A DNA stretch of 64,000 nt from Phaeodactylibacter sp. (GCF_022763345.1 NZ_JALEGS010000029.1:60159-124158); one strand, 5' to 3'. Numbered from the stretch's first letter, positions 33,698 to 43,507 are shown. Translations and numbers: made by a program. Notes: generated from the sequence alone by a model not told the origin.

Positions 33698-36600
33698 ATG
33701 AAAAATAATATAGTATTCGGCATGCTGGCGGTCCTTTTTTTACCGTGCCTGGCTCAGGGGCAAGCAGAAGAGCCTAGGCTTTCCAATCGTTTCGAGAAAG
33801 CCTATGAAGAAGTCCAAAAAGCGACTAACCATGAGCGGTTACAACAAATTATTCAGGAGCAAAGGCAGGAAAATGCCCGTTTACAGATCATTCTGGATTC
33901 TCTGGAGCGGGCAGGTGTGAAAACCCGGGGCGAAGGCTGGCAGGTAACCGATATTGATGAGGCAGGAAAACTTATTTATACGGCTAATAACAGCAATCTT
34001 ATTGCCGGCGCCACAACTTCTACTGATCAGCTTTGGGGGGGGAGTTATAACCTGAACGGTGATGGGATGTTTGCAGGTATTTGGGAGGCTGGTGAGGTGC
34101 CATTAGTTTCACATCAGGAATTAGAGGGAAGGATAATTCTAAAGAATAGTACCTCCGCCGATGATCATGCCACCCATGTCGCAGGTACGATGATTGGAGC
34201 AGGAGTAGAGCCCAGTGCCAGAGGAATGGCTAATCAGGCTTTGCTACATGCCTATACCTCGCTTTTTGATAATTCCGAAATGGCATCAGCTGCCTCAAAC
34301 GATAACCTGCTCATATCCAATCATTCATATGGTCAGATTACGGGCTGGTACTACGGAGAATTTGTAGCGAGTCTAGGTACAGGATATTATTGGTTTGGTG
34401 ATTTTAACGATACCGAAGATGATCGTTTTGGTCGTTATACAAGTAGGCCTCTTGGATGGGATCAAGTTGCTTATAATGCTCCTTACTATCTAATTGTTAA
34501 GTCAGCCGGTAATGACCGAAATGATACCGGGCCTTCCTCGGGAGAGTATTTCGTTAGAAACAATTTGGGTAGTTGGGTCAGCAGCAGTGCATTTCGGGAA
34601 GATGATGGTGGAGCGGATGGATATGACTGTATACCTGAGGGCGGTGTAGCTAAAAATATCCTTACAGTAGGTGCAATCAATGATTTGCCAGGTGGATATA
34701 CCAATAGCATGGACGTAAGTATGTCTTCTTTCAGCAGTTGGGGTGGGGCCGATGACGGTCGCATTAAGCCGGATATTGTAGGCAATGGAGTAGGGCTGTA
34801 TTCTTCTACTGCAGCTTCAGATACCGATTATAGCTCCTTTAATGGAACCTCTATGTCGGCTCCGAACGTATCAGGGAGTTTATTACTGTTGCAAGAGCTT
34901 CATGCAAGGGAGACGGGTAGCTTTATGCGCTCTGCAACGCTAAAGGCGCTTGCCATTCACACTGCTGATGAGGCGGGCCCTGCGCCAGGGCCCGATATGG
35001 CTTATGGTTGGGGAGTGCTGAACGCTAGGAAAGCGGCAGATTTCATACTCAGCAGCCTCGATAATGATGGTGCAACAACCATTGAGGAAACACTCAATAC
35101 CAATGGCACATTCTCTCAAAATATCGATAGTGAAGGTGGACCGATCCGGGTAACGCTGGTTTGGACTGACCCCCCGGGACCATCCTGCTCTTCGTCAGGG
35201 TGCCCGCAAGCACTGGTAAATGACCTGGAGCTTCGGATCGTGCACAATGGAACTACTTATTTCCCTTACACTATTCCCCAGCCCGGAGCACCTGCTCAGA
35301 CCAATCAGCCCAATAATGTAGACAATGTAGAACAGGTATATTTGCCTGCTACAAACTCAGGCTCCTATCAAGTACAGGTTTTCCACAGCGGTCAACTGCA
35401 AGGCGGTAACCAAGATTTTAGCCTGTTAATTTCCGGAGGCAGTGGTTCGGGCAGTGCCTCCAATCAGGTATTCATTCAGAGCAGGCAATTGAATGGACAA
35501 CTAAAAGACTCAGGTCATGATTATGGGTATGCGGATTTCACAAACGAAGTTCCCGTAAGCCTGGACCCCGGGCAAAACGTCAACCTAACGCTTGCTGCCA
35601 ATGGTGATGGTGCCTTCCTGCCGGTGTATTGGTATGTTTGGATAGATTTAAACCAAAACCAGGTATTTGAGTCGCCCGGTGAACTCATGCTTAGCAGCGG
35701 CCCGGTTCAAGATGCAGTTTACAATGGCAGTATTTCGATTCCAACTACCGCAATCAGTGGAGACACCCGTATGCGTATTACTGTTAGCCAGGAATCGGAC
35801 ACAGGGCCCTGCGCGGTACATAGCGGTGAGACGGAAGATTATACGGTGCTAATCGGTGCTCCTGCAAGTATAACCTTATCTCCCGGTCAGCTAAGTTTCC
35901 TACCGGCAGGCGGCAGCCTGGCGGTTGCCTTGTCTACCAATTGCAACGATTGGTCCTTCTCTAATGTCCCCTCATGGTTGCAGGTGCAGCCGGCATCTGG
36001 AAGTGGAGACGCCAGCATTACGGTGATGGCTACAGCTAATGTTCATCCCAACCCCAGGACCGCTTCTGTTACTGTGTCAGGCTGTGGCATCAGTACGACT
36101 TTAAATGTCACTCAAAATGGTCAGAATGGTGGTAGTGGGATCAGCTTTACACCACCCAATATTACCCTGGACTGGGCTCAGGGTAGTACAGCACAAGGTA
36201 ATGTTGTAGTTGGCAGCAGTGCTTTTTGGACGGCTCAGCCTAGCGACTCCTGGATAGAGCCCAGTCAATATGCAGGTACCGGCCCGCTCGCACTCACTAT
36301 TTCGGCTGCATCTGATAATTCCACCGGGCAGAACCGGTTTGGCACGATTACATTGATGTCTGGTGGAAACAGCTTTGTAATCAATGTTGAGCAACTGCCT
36401 GAGCCGACGACGGGCACTATGCCGCCATGGGGTGAGCCTACGCCAACCAATCAGGCTGGCACCTTTATTGCGCAGGTTCAGGTAGAAGGGCTGCCTGCGA
36501 ATGCAGCAGACTGGGTTGCCGCCTTTGATCAAGATGGTAATGTGGCTGGTAGCAGTCAGGTCATTCTCAGTCAGGGTATTGCTTACATCAATATGGTGAT

Positions 36601-37897
36601 TTATGCAGATGATGTACAGACTCCTGAAGATGAAGGGGTTGGTGCGGGCGAAGCCTTTACTCTTCATCTATGGGACGCCAGCGAAGATGAAGTTCTGGAT
36701 TACCCGTTCACCGGAGCTGCTACCCTTTTTACAGAATGGGTAAATACGAACGGGGCTCCCATGCCTGCATACAGCAACCCGGATGCTATTTATAACTTCG
36801 AGCGCTCTTTTATAGATATCATACCCCTGCGGGCAGGATGGAATCTGGTTTCCACAGATGTGGTACCTACAGACAGTAGTGTCGTCAGTTTGTTCAGCGG
36901 ATTGCTGCCTGGCAATCTTGAATATGTTACCGGTTTTGATCAGGATGCTATATTTTATGATCCCTCTTTGGCCCAGTTTAGCACGCTTACCCATTGGACA
37001 AGAGGTTTTGGGTATTGGGTAAGGGTTACTCAGGAAGATACCCTGCGCATACCCGGGCAACTTATTCCGGATACCTACTTTAAGCCAATGCAAGACGGTT
37101 GGAATCTGGTAGCTTATTTGCCACAGGACACACGTGCCCCGCAAGATTACCTTAACGGGTTTATTACTGAAGGGCAATTGATAATTGCAACAGGCTTTGA
37201 TGGGAACTACATCTATTATGACCCCGAAGCCAATCCAATTTTTAATGGTTTACAGGAAATGCGCAATAGCCTTGGGTATTGGCTCAGGCTACAGAATACT
37301 GGCTCACTTCAATCAGTTGATATCCGGGGTGCCGGGCAGCGTCCGAACCTTAATTATTCCTTCCTTTGGGGTACAACCAATGCACCGGCTGGGTCGGTTA
37401 TTGAAGTGCTTAATGAAAAACAGCAACAGGTTGGTGTATTGCGGGTTCAGGAGGACGGCTTGATTAAGCCCAAACCGTTTTATGGTGAGGACCTGTCCAT
37501 AGATTCCGGTGATGGCATTCCGGAAGGAGAGCATTTGTATTTCCGCTTCGGCCAACAGATGGCGGATACCGTGCATATCTTTTACAGTGACCGTTTGCCC
37601 CACCGGTTGTCTTTCCAATTCTCAAGCTTCCCCTCTCAACGAGCTTTGACTGCGTCCCCAGTGCCCTTTTCAGAAATACTTAACCTAAAGTATGCACTAT
37701 CAGATGGTGGTGAGGCACTGATTTTGATTCGGGATGCCCTGGGGCGGACCATACATCAACAGCAATTGCTGCATGCCTCAGGGGGGACCTACCAAACTAC
37801 ATGGGCCTGCGCTTCAGCAGCAGAAGGGTTGTACACCATTAGTTTGATTCATAATGGTGCGAGGATTGAATCCCTCCCGGTTATTCTACAGCGATAA
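33698..37897 (+). CDS. secreted S8 (subtilisin-like) peptidase with GEVED and BACON modules
   Basis: The protein is 1399 residues from the ATG at 33698 (MKNNIVFGMLAVLFLPCL, signal peptide). A coiled-coil-like propeptide follows. The catalytic domain has His157 (DHATHVAGTM), Asn in KSAGN and Ser385 (NGTSMSAPNVSG). The position where subtilases have Asp (usually IWDGG in this group) reads IWEAGEV, with Glu130. Later come a GEVED module (WIDLNQNQVFESPGE), two BACON-like modules, a GAPMPAYSNP domain shared with the next gene, two WNLV repeats, and a C-terminal region like a T9SS sorting domain (ALTASPVPFSEILNLKYAL to PVILQR). The protein is probably exported by T9SS. Activity is uncertain because of the Glu. 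Confidence 0.92.
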   Translation: MKNNIVFGMLAVLFLPCLAQGQAEEPRLSNRFEKAYEEVQKATNHERLQQIIQEQRQENARLQIILDSLERAGVKTRGEGWQVTDIDEAGKLIYTANNSNLIAGATTSTDQLWGGSYNLNGDGMFAGIWEAGEVPLVSHQELEGRIILKNSTSADDHATHVAGTMIGAGVEPSARGMANQALLHAYTSLFDNSEMASAASNDNLLISNHSYGQITGWYYGEFVASLGTGYYWFGDFNDTEDDRFGRYTSRPLGWDQVAYNAPYYLIVKSAGNDRNDTGPSSGEYFVRNNLGSWVSSSAFREDDGGADGYDCIPEGGVAKNILTVGAINDLPGGYTNSMDVSMSSFSSWGGADDGRIKPDIVGNGVGLYSSTAASDTDYSSFNGTSMSAPNVSGSLLLLQELHARETGSFMRSATLKALAIHTADEAGPAPGPDMAYGWGVLNARKAADFILSSLDNDGATTIEETLNTNGTFSQNIDSEGGPIRVTLVWTDPPGPSCSSSGCPQALVNDLELRIVHNGTTYFPYTIPQPGAPAQTNQPNNVDNVEQVYLPATNSGSYQVQVFHSGQLQGGNQDFSLLISGGSGSGSASNQVFIQSRQLNGQLKDSGHDYGYADFTNEVPVSLDPGQNVNLTLAANGDGAFLPVYWYVWIDLNQNQVFESPGELMLSSGPVQDAVYNGSISIPTTAISGDTRMRITVSQESDTGPCAVHSGETEDYTVLIGAPASITLSPGQLSFLPAGGSLAVALSTNCNDWSFSNVPSWLQVQPASGSGDASITVMATANVHPNPRTASVTVSGCGISTTLNVTQNGQNGGSGISFTPPNITLDWAQGSTAQGNVVVGSSAFWTAQPSDSWIEPSQYAGTGPLALTISAASDNSTGQNRFGTITLMSGGNSFVINVEQLPEPTTGTMPPWGEPTPTNQAGTFIAQVQVEGLPANAADWVAAFDQDGNVAGSSQVILSQGIAYINMVIYADDVQTPEDEGVGAGEAFTLHLWDASEDEVLDYPFTGAATLFTEWVNTNGAPMPAYSNPDAIYNFERSFIDIIPLRAGWNLVSTDVVPTDSSVVSLFSGLLPGNLEYVTGFDQDAIFYDPSLAQFSTLTHWTRGFGYWVRVTQEDTLRIPGQLIPDTYFKPMQDGWNLVAYLPQDTRAPQDYLNGFITEGQLIIATGFDGNYIYYDPEANPIFNGLQEMRNSLGYWLRLQNTGSLQSVDIRGAGQRPNLNYSFLWGTTNAPAGSVIEVLNEKQQQVGVLRVQEDGLIKPKPFYGEDLSIDSGDGIPEGEHLYFRFGQQMADTVHIFYSDRLPHRLSFQFSSFPSQRALTASPVPFSEILNLKYALSDGGEALILIRDALGRTIHQQQLLHASGGTYQTTWACASAAEGLYTISLIHNGARIESLPVILQR

Positions 37898-37930
37898 GTC
37901 AATGCCTGAAGCTAAAAACCCAATACGGCC

Positions 37931-39592
37931 ATGATTATACTGAAACCTGAATTAGCTAAAGCTTTCCTTTCAGCCTTTTGGTGGTTAATGCTATTTAATC
38001 CACAAACCCTTAGGGGGCAGCCATCTTCTTTTGATTACACGCCGACTATCTTTGCAGGAGTCCTGTTGGGGCAGGTAGAACTTGACGCTTCGCCTGCGGC
38101 CACAGGTAGTTGGGTTGCTGCCTTCGACAGCGAAGGGAATTGTGCAGGGGCATCCGAAATCGTATCTTTTGATGGCGTCACTTATGCCAATCTGAACATT
38201 TTTGGAGATGATCCGTCAACAAATACGATTGATGAAGGGTTAACGGAAGCCGATGTGTTTATGCTGCTGCTCTACGACCCCATAGAGGATCAAGTCTTAG
38301 CGTATTCCGAAAACGGGCAAGCGGTTCAACTGGGAAACTGGACGAACAACAACGGTGCCCCCATGCCTGCATACAGTGACCCTTCCCGGGTTTTTTCGTT
38401 CACTTCGGGATCATCAGTATTGGAAGTTACTGATATCTTAACGGTCTCGCCTGCCTGTGCTGGTGATACCAACGGAAGCGTTGCTATTACTACAGAAGGC
38501 ATTTTTCCTCCCTTGAGCTTTGTTTGGAATACCGGCGCAGAAGGTGCGACCTTAACCGAAGTAGGCGAGGGAAGTTATACTTGCACTGTAACGGACGCAT
38601 CCGGTCAGGTGGTTACCATTGGACCGGTCACGCTTCAGGAGCCACCTCCACTGCTTGTTGAACTGGCTGATGGGCTTGATACCTGCAACGCTAATATGGG
38701 GCAGCTGGCAGCGATTGCGGACGGGGGCACCCCTCCTTACAGTTATTCCTGGTCACATGGGGTGGAAGGGGCATCAGCTCAGGCCCTTGCTGAGGGCATT
38801 TATACCGTGCAGGTCATGGATGCCAATAGTTGCAACATTTCGGCTAATGCGACCGTGGAGCCCACTCCTGAACCGGATATAGTTTGGCAGAAGGAAGCAC
38901 CTCTTTGCTTTGGTGGAACGGAGGGAAGTATTAGTGCTGAAACCGATGGTGGGGTGCCGCCCTTCACCTGGTTGTGGAGTACCGGATCGGCTTCCAATTC
39001 CATAGAGGAGCTATCTGCCGGTAATTACAGCCTGACTGTAACAGATGGATATGGTTGCAGCTATGTATTTCAACAGGAACTGCTTCAGCCCGACTCTCTG
39101 GCGGTATCGTTTGATGTAGAGCCAGCTTCATCCCAGGGAGGTGGCAGTGTATTTACAGCGGTCAATGGTGGTACCCCTCCGTTACTATACGAGTGGGATG
39201 CCCCGGGCTGGCCAACTACCGCCGATTTATTACAGGTAGAAACAGGGACTTACACATTAACGGTCACAGATGCAGCAGATTGTATTTTGGTAGATAGCGT
39301 AAATGTACCGTTAGGGGTAAACATAAGCTGGGCTGCTACGGAGTTAAATACCCGGTTTTTTCCCAATCCATCAACTGGGGAAAACCTGTTTTTGGGGTTT
39401 GAAACAGTTATACCTGCTATAAGTACAATTGAGATATATCAGGTTGATGGACGCTTTGTTGGAACATTCCCAATACAAAGAGATGGTCCGTATTATAAAG
39501 CTAATGTAGGGATTATATCCTCAGGTGCTTATAAAATTTTTCTTCCAGAGCTAAAGACTGGAGTGCCTGGAATATGGTTCGTGAGCCCTTAA
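37931..39592 (+). CDS. secreted SprB-repeat protein with T9SS type A sorting domain
   Basis: This 553-residue protein has an N-terminal signal segment (LSAFWWLMLFNPQTL, cleavage near GQP). Residues 37-160 form a domain shared with the preceding subtilase (GSWVAAFDSEGN, then NNNGAPMPAYSDP). About four SprB-type repeats follow (PPLSFVWNTGAEG, TPPYSYSWSHGVEG, VPPFTWLWSTGSAS), each ending VTDxxGC or VMDANSC. The C-terminus FFPNPSTGENLFLGF is a T9SS type A sorting domain. The gene begins 33 bases after the subtilase, so the three large secreted proteins probably form one transcription unit. No enzyme domain is visible; adhesion or matrix roles are typical of such repeats. Confidence 0.9.
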   Translation: MIILKPELAKAFLSAFWWLMLFNPQTLRGQPSSFDYTPTIFAGVLLGQVELDASPAATGSWVAAFDSEGNCAGASEIVSFDGVTYANLNIFGDDPSTNTIDEGLTEADVFMLLLYDPIEDQVLAYSENGQAVQLGNWTNNNGAPMPAYSDPSRVFSFTSGSSVLEVTDILTVSPACAGDTNGSVAITTEGIFPPLSFVWNTGAEGATLTEVGEGSYTCTVTDASGQVVTIGPVTLQEPPPLLVELADGLDTCNANMGQLAAIADGGTPPYSYSWSHGVEGASAQALAEGIYTVQVMDANSCNISANATVEPTPEPDIVWQKEAPLCFGGTEGSISAETDGGVPPFTWLWSTGSASNSIEELSAGNYSLTVTDGYGCSYVFQQELLQPDSLAVSFDVEPASSQGGGSVFTAVNGGTPPLLYEWDAPGWPTTADLLQVETGTYTLTVTDAADCILVDSVNVPLGVNISWAATELNTRFFPNPSTGENLFLGFETVIPAISTIEIYQVDGRFVGTFPIQRDGPYYKANVGIISSGAYKIFLPELKTGVPGIWFVSP

Positions 39593-39757
39593 GGTTTTAC
39601 TTTAATTGGGCTACATACCACACCTTTAATGAAGAGGTACTCCTCAGCGAGCCGAAGCAGGAAATTCCTTTCTTGGAGGAATTGCCGGGCCGTAGCACAG
39701 CAGAGTTGTCTGCAAGGGTGGAGAAATCCACAGAAATGCCTACCTTTTGTCAAAAAT

Positions 39758-40558
39758 ATGCCCAAGATATACGCCAATCAAACAGAACTTTACTACGAAG
39801 AGCATGGTAAAGGTCCTGAGACGCTGCTGTTTGCTCATGGCCTGCTTTGGAGCAGTCGCATGTTTGCGGATCAGATCGCGTTTTTCAAAGACCGGTACCG
39901 GGTCATCGCCTACGACCACCGGGGACAGGGGCGGAGTGCGGTTGCAGAGGGTGGGTACGATATGGATACCCTCACCGGGGATGCTTTGGCCTTGCTTGAT
40001 ACCCTGAAAATCGACCGCTGCCACTTCGCAGGACTGAGTATGGGTGGGTTTGTCGGGCTGCGCCTGGCCAGTCGGCACCCTGATCGAGTCCAGTCCTTGA
40101 TTCTAATGGGTACTTCTGCCCAGGCAGAGCCGGCAGAGAACATCCCGCGCTACCGGATGCTCAACCGGATTGTAAAACTAGTGGGCACCTGGGCGGTCAG
40201 GCGGCCAGTCATGAAGATCATGTTTGGCCCATCCTTCCTGCAAGATCCTAACCGGCGTTCGCTCAGGAAGTATTGGGAGCAGCAACTGACCCGCAACAGC
40301 CGGAGCATTACGCGTGCAGTGGAAGGCGTCATTGAGCGGGAAGCAGTACCACCAGAGGCCTTAGCTGATATTCAGTGCCCAACGCTGGTATTGGTCGGGG
40401 CGGAGGATGTTGCCACCGTTCCCGCCAAATCAGAATACCTTGCAGCGCACATTCCAAATGCCCAATTGCTCATTATACCCCGCGCCGGCCATACCTCATC
40501 CGTCGAAGAGCCGGAGGCGGTGTGTGAGGCTATGGCTGCCTTTCTGGATAAACAATAA
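39758..40558 (+). CDS. alpha/beta fold hydrolase
   Basis: The protein is 266 residues from the ATG at 39758 (MPKIYANQTELYYEEHG); the open frame extends upstream without protein-like sequence. It has the oxyanion region LLFAHGLLWSS, the DHRGQGRS motif, the nucleophile elbow GLSMGG (Ser), an acid in VGAEDVATV and a His in RAGHTSSVEEP. This is the family of esterases, lactonases and related hydrolases (3-oxoadipate enol-lactonase style); substrate is unknown. No signal peptide, so cytosolic. It converges on the penicillin acylase-type gene with 8 bases between the stops. Confidence 0.92.
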   Translation: MPKIYANQTELYYEEHGKGPETLLFAHGLLWSSRMFADQIAFFKDRYRVIAYDHRGQGRSAVAEGGYDMDTLTGDALALLDTLKIDRCHFAGLSMGGFVGLRLASRHPDRVQSLILMGTSAQAEPAENIPRYRMLNRIVKLVGTWAVRRPVMKIMFGPSFLQDPNRRSLRKYWEQQLTRNSRSITRAVEGVIEREAVPPEALADIQCPTLVLVGAEDVATVPAKSEYLAAHIPNAQLLIIPRAGHTSSVEEPEAVCEAMAAFLDKQ

Positions 40559-40566
40559 AGCAGGGC

Positions 40567-42633
40567 CTACTCCGGATGATATATCCGAACCGCTCCGTTT
40601 AGCACCGCCTCCTTATCCAGCGTCATCGGCTTTAGCTCCTGCTGAGTGAAGCGCTGCATTTGGTCAGTATAGTGCGGGCTGTCGGGGCGGGCGGAAGCTC
40701 CGTAGGCGTTGATGCTTTCAATTTGAACCCTTTCCTCGCTGTAGCGGACAAATTGTATGTAGGAATCACCGGAGACCGGGCGCAGGCGGCCATCCTTTTG
40801 CAATTCGCTACGTACTGCGGCGAGTACATCCGGGCCGCCACCCATGGGCAGGCTGATATCGCCCCGGCGGTGCTGCTGTAGCTTGCCGAGACGGACTACA
40901 GGTTGTCCAAAGTGCTCGACGAAGTGGTCTTGAACGGAACGCAAGGCTTCTACCAGCCGTATTTTCGGAAGGGTATCGAGCTCCAGCACTGACTGTCCGG
41001 ATTGCAGCGCAGATTCCAGGTGGAAATAGGCAAGAATGGCCGTGGCAGCGGCCTCGCTATTAGCATCTGCCACCCGGTCCCAATCCCGCAGCAGGAGGAT
41101 TTGCTCCTGAATTTCCGGATAATCAGCCGGGTTGAGATGGAAAATGGGCTCAAACCAGGGTACGGCTACCATGGGCTGCTCATAAGCCTGATCATACTTG
41201 ATGCGTTTGAAGTCCTCGTAGCTCACCTGCTCGTATTGCTGTATTAAAGCCTGAAAGCGGGCGCCCCGGTTGGTGAGGTCGTTGGGGCGTTGGTACCCCA
41301 TGTGGGGTGGTACGGCAGTGGTATCGGGGTTGTCTCCAGGGCCAGTGCTGCGGAAGGGGGTGTGGTTGCAGTTGTAAACATAACCTGAAGGCGGGTCAAA
41401 TACCTGCACCAGCTGGTCTACCGGGTAAAAGTCATTTTCCCAAAGGGTGGCGGAAGTATCGCCGGGCAGTATGCCTGACCAGTCGTAGTTGGGGTCCCGT
41501 TTGGGCAGCAGCCCATTCCCGAGATGATAAATATGCCCTTCGCGGTCCGCATACACGATGTTGGTGCAGGTGATGCCTTGAAGGTCCAGCGCCGCCCGGA
41601 ATTCATCCCAGTTCCGGGCTTTATTCATGCGGTACCACTGCTCCGGTGCTTTGATGGTCTGATTGGCAACGGTGCGAAGGGCGAAAAAACCATTGGGCGT
41701 TTCGAAGGTAATGCCGTATTTGCTCTGGTAAAACTTTTGCTTTTTGCCTACCGGCAGCAGGCCCAGCAGGCGGATGCGGGCTTTGTAAAAGTCAGGCTCC
41801 AGTTTCAGCCATTTCCCATTAAACCGATAAGTCAGGTCCCGTTCCGGGTGCATCTCCAGTTTGTAGATATCTGTGAAGTCGGGATAATTGACGGTATGTG
41901 CCCAACCGAGGTAGGGATTGGTGCCCAGGAACAGACTGACACCCCCCGGGAAATTCGCGCCCAGCATATTCCAGCCCTCTTCACTGCACACATGAGCCTT
42001 GTACCAGGAGTAGAGCCCTTCCAGCGGTTGGTGAGAATTGGCAAGCAGAAAGGTCTCGCCGGTTGTCGTTTTGTGCGGGGCGATGGCGGCGGCATTGGAG
42101 CCTCTTTCCTGATCAACTTCCTGCCCCATGCGCCCGCTGAAAATGGCGCCCAGGGGCTCATCAATTTGCGAAAGCAGTGCCAGCCCGAGCATGTAGGAGG
42201 GGATAAGGTCTTGCCCGTCCACCGGGAAAAGCCTGCGGTGGAGGACTTCCTTTGGGTGCCTGGCTGCATAGGCGTTGAGCCCATCGGCATAAGCTTCCAG
42301 TATCTTCCGGAAATCCGGGCTGAGGTCGGTGGTGTAGCGCTCCCGGGTCGTTTTTCTTGCGCCCAGCAGGTGCACAATCACATCAAGCTGAGCGCCTTGC
42401 CTGCCAAAGACCTGCCCCATCAGCCCTTTAGCGGGCAGCAGTTGCTTTTGCATGGTGAGAAAGTCATCCTCGGCAGTGGCCCAGGCCAGCCCGTAGGCGA
42501 CTTCAGCATCCGTAGGGGCAAAGATGTGGGGTACGCCCCATTGGTCGCGGGCGATTTCGATATTGGCAGGGTCAATCTGAGCGGGAAGAGCATATTGGGT
42601 GAGCCAGAGACAGACGAATATTAAATATCGCAT
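40567..42633 (-). CDS. penicillin acylase family protein (Ntn hydrolase)
   Basis: This 688-residue protein has an N-terminal signal peptide (MRYLIFVCLWLTQYALPAQ). The alpha subunit part begins IEIARDQWGVPHIFA, a hallmark of the family. The predicted autocleavage site is GSNAAAIAP, with Ser179 becoming the N-terminal nucleophile of the beta chain. LANSHQPLEG and WAHTVNYPD follow. Such enzymes are periplasmic amidases that act on penicillin-like compounds, N-acyl-homoserine lactones or other N-acyl amides. The beta chain continues to the C-terminus without truncation. It is a single gene, transcribed convergently to the alpha/beta hydrolase. Substrate cannot be set from sequence alone. Confidence 0.94.
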   Translation of the reverse strand: MRYLIFVCLWLTQYALPAQIDPANIEIARDQWGVPHIFAPTDAEVAYGLAWATAEDDFLTMQKQLLPAKGLMGQVFGRQGAQLDVIVHLLGARKTTRERYTTDLSPDFRKILEAYADGLNAYAARHPKEVLHRRLFPVDGQDLIPSYMLGLALLSQIDEPLGAIFSGRMGQEVDQERGSNAAAIAPHKTTTGETFLLANSHQPLEGLYSWYKAHVCSEEGWNMLGANFPGGVSLFLGTNPYLGWAHTVNYPDFTDIYKLEMHPERDLTYRFNGKWLKLEPDFYKARIRLLGLLPVGKKQKFYQSKYGITFETPNGFFALRTVANQTIKAPEQWYRMNKARNWDEFRAALDLQGITCTNIVYADREGHIYHLGNGLLPKRDPNYDWSGILPGDTSATLWENDFYPVDQLVQVFDPPSGYVYNCNHTPFRSTGPGDNPDTTAVPPHMGYQRPNDLTNRGARFQALIQQYEQVSYEDFKRIKYDQAYEQPMVAVPWFEPIFHLNPADYPEIQEQILLLRDWDRVADANSEAAATAILAYFHLESALQSGQSVLELDTLPKIRLVEALRSVQDHFVEHFGQPVVRLGKLQQHRRGDISLPMGGGPDVLAAVRSELQKDGRLRPVSGDSYIQFVRYSEERVQIESINAYGASARPDSPHYTDQMQRFTQQELKPMTLDKEAVLNGAVRIYHPE

Positions 42634-42757
42634 TGAACCGGTTTTGCCCTAAAGATAAAGAAGGATTCTCGAATTTCTGCGGGCGAGGTGCTGTTTCCTC
42701 AGGCAACACCCTAACCCCGGAAGTCGTTATACCTATTGTATCAATCCATTTAACCCC

Positions 42758-43495
42758 ATGAAAAATGAGGATATAGCGCTGACTATAGACGAGGCTATTA
42801 TAGAGGGCCACCTAAAACAAGCGCTGGACCTGCTGGCGCAAAGCGTTGAAGACGAAGCCGATAAGGAAGAAATCATCCTGCTTAAAGCACGGCTGAACAA
42901 CTACCAAAAGCGCCTGAACCGGGGGACCGCAAGCCAGGAACACCTTGACTTGGAGCTAAATCAGATCCGCTCGTCTATCCTTAGTCTGAACCGCCACTTG
43001 CATGCAGCAGTGGCTGACGCTGAAAGCGAGGACCGTAGCCTAGAGTTACTGGAAGAAATCCACGCTCGAATCAAAGCGACGCACAATGCCTACCTGGCGC
43101 AGTGCAATATTCGCAATCTCCTTATGGCGTCCTTGCGCCAACGTTTTGGTATTGAGGATGTGGACCACTATTACCATGTGTTCGCGCAGTATTACGATCA
43201 GATGACCGATAAGGAAAAGCGATACCACCGTATGATAAGGGGGTATACTCAGAATGTTATCCGGGAAAATCATCAGAAAACCTACGATCTCCTTAAAGCC
43301 CAATCAGCGCTAAAATCCCTGGTGCCGCGATTGGAAGAGCTGGAACAGCACCTGGTGGTTTGGCTCAGCAAATACGAAAGTCTTTTCCTGCCTGACGAAT
43401 CCATCAGCCTGGTCTACGTAGGCTTCGAAGAGGGCGTAAAATTCCCCACCGGGCTGGAGCATGACCTGAATAAATATATCGCCAGCCATTCGTAG
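42758..43495 (+). CDS. protein with N-terminal EAD11-like domain
   Basis: This 245-residue all-helical protein has no signal or membrane segment. Residues 5-90 (AIIEGHLKQALDLLAQ, then LLKARLNNYQKRLNRGT and ELNQIRSSILSLN) have the pattern of effector-associated domain 11, a small helical adaptor described in predicted bacterial conflict and NLR-like signalling systems. Residues 95-245 are helical with no family I know (RQRFGIEDVDHYYHVFAQYYDQM; ESLFLPDESISLVYVGFEEG). EADs usually recruit a partner protein bearing the same domain; no partner is in the window. The gene appears alone, flanked by the acylase gene (divergent) and a GNAT gene (convergent). Confidence 0.75.
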   Translation: MKNEDIALTIDEAIIEGHLKQALDLLAQSVEDEADKEEIILLKARLNNYQKRLNRGTASQEHLDLELNQIRSSILSLNRHLHAAVADAESEDRSLELLEEIHARIKATHNAYLAQCNIRNLLMASLRQRFGIEDVDHYYHVFAQYYDQMTDKEKRYHRMIRGYTQNVIRENHQKTYDLLKAQSALKSLVPRLEELEQHLVVWLSKYESLFLPDESISLVYVGFEEGVKFPTGLEHDLNKYIASHS

Positions 43496-43507
43496 GTTTG
43501 GCGGCCG

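Noticed and set aside
41524..42624. 366-codon plus-strand frame opposite the penicillin acylase gene
   Set aside because: The minus-strand protein has full family motifs; the plus frame is its mirror.
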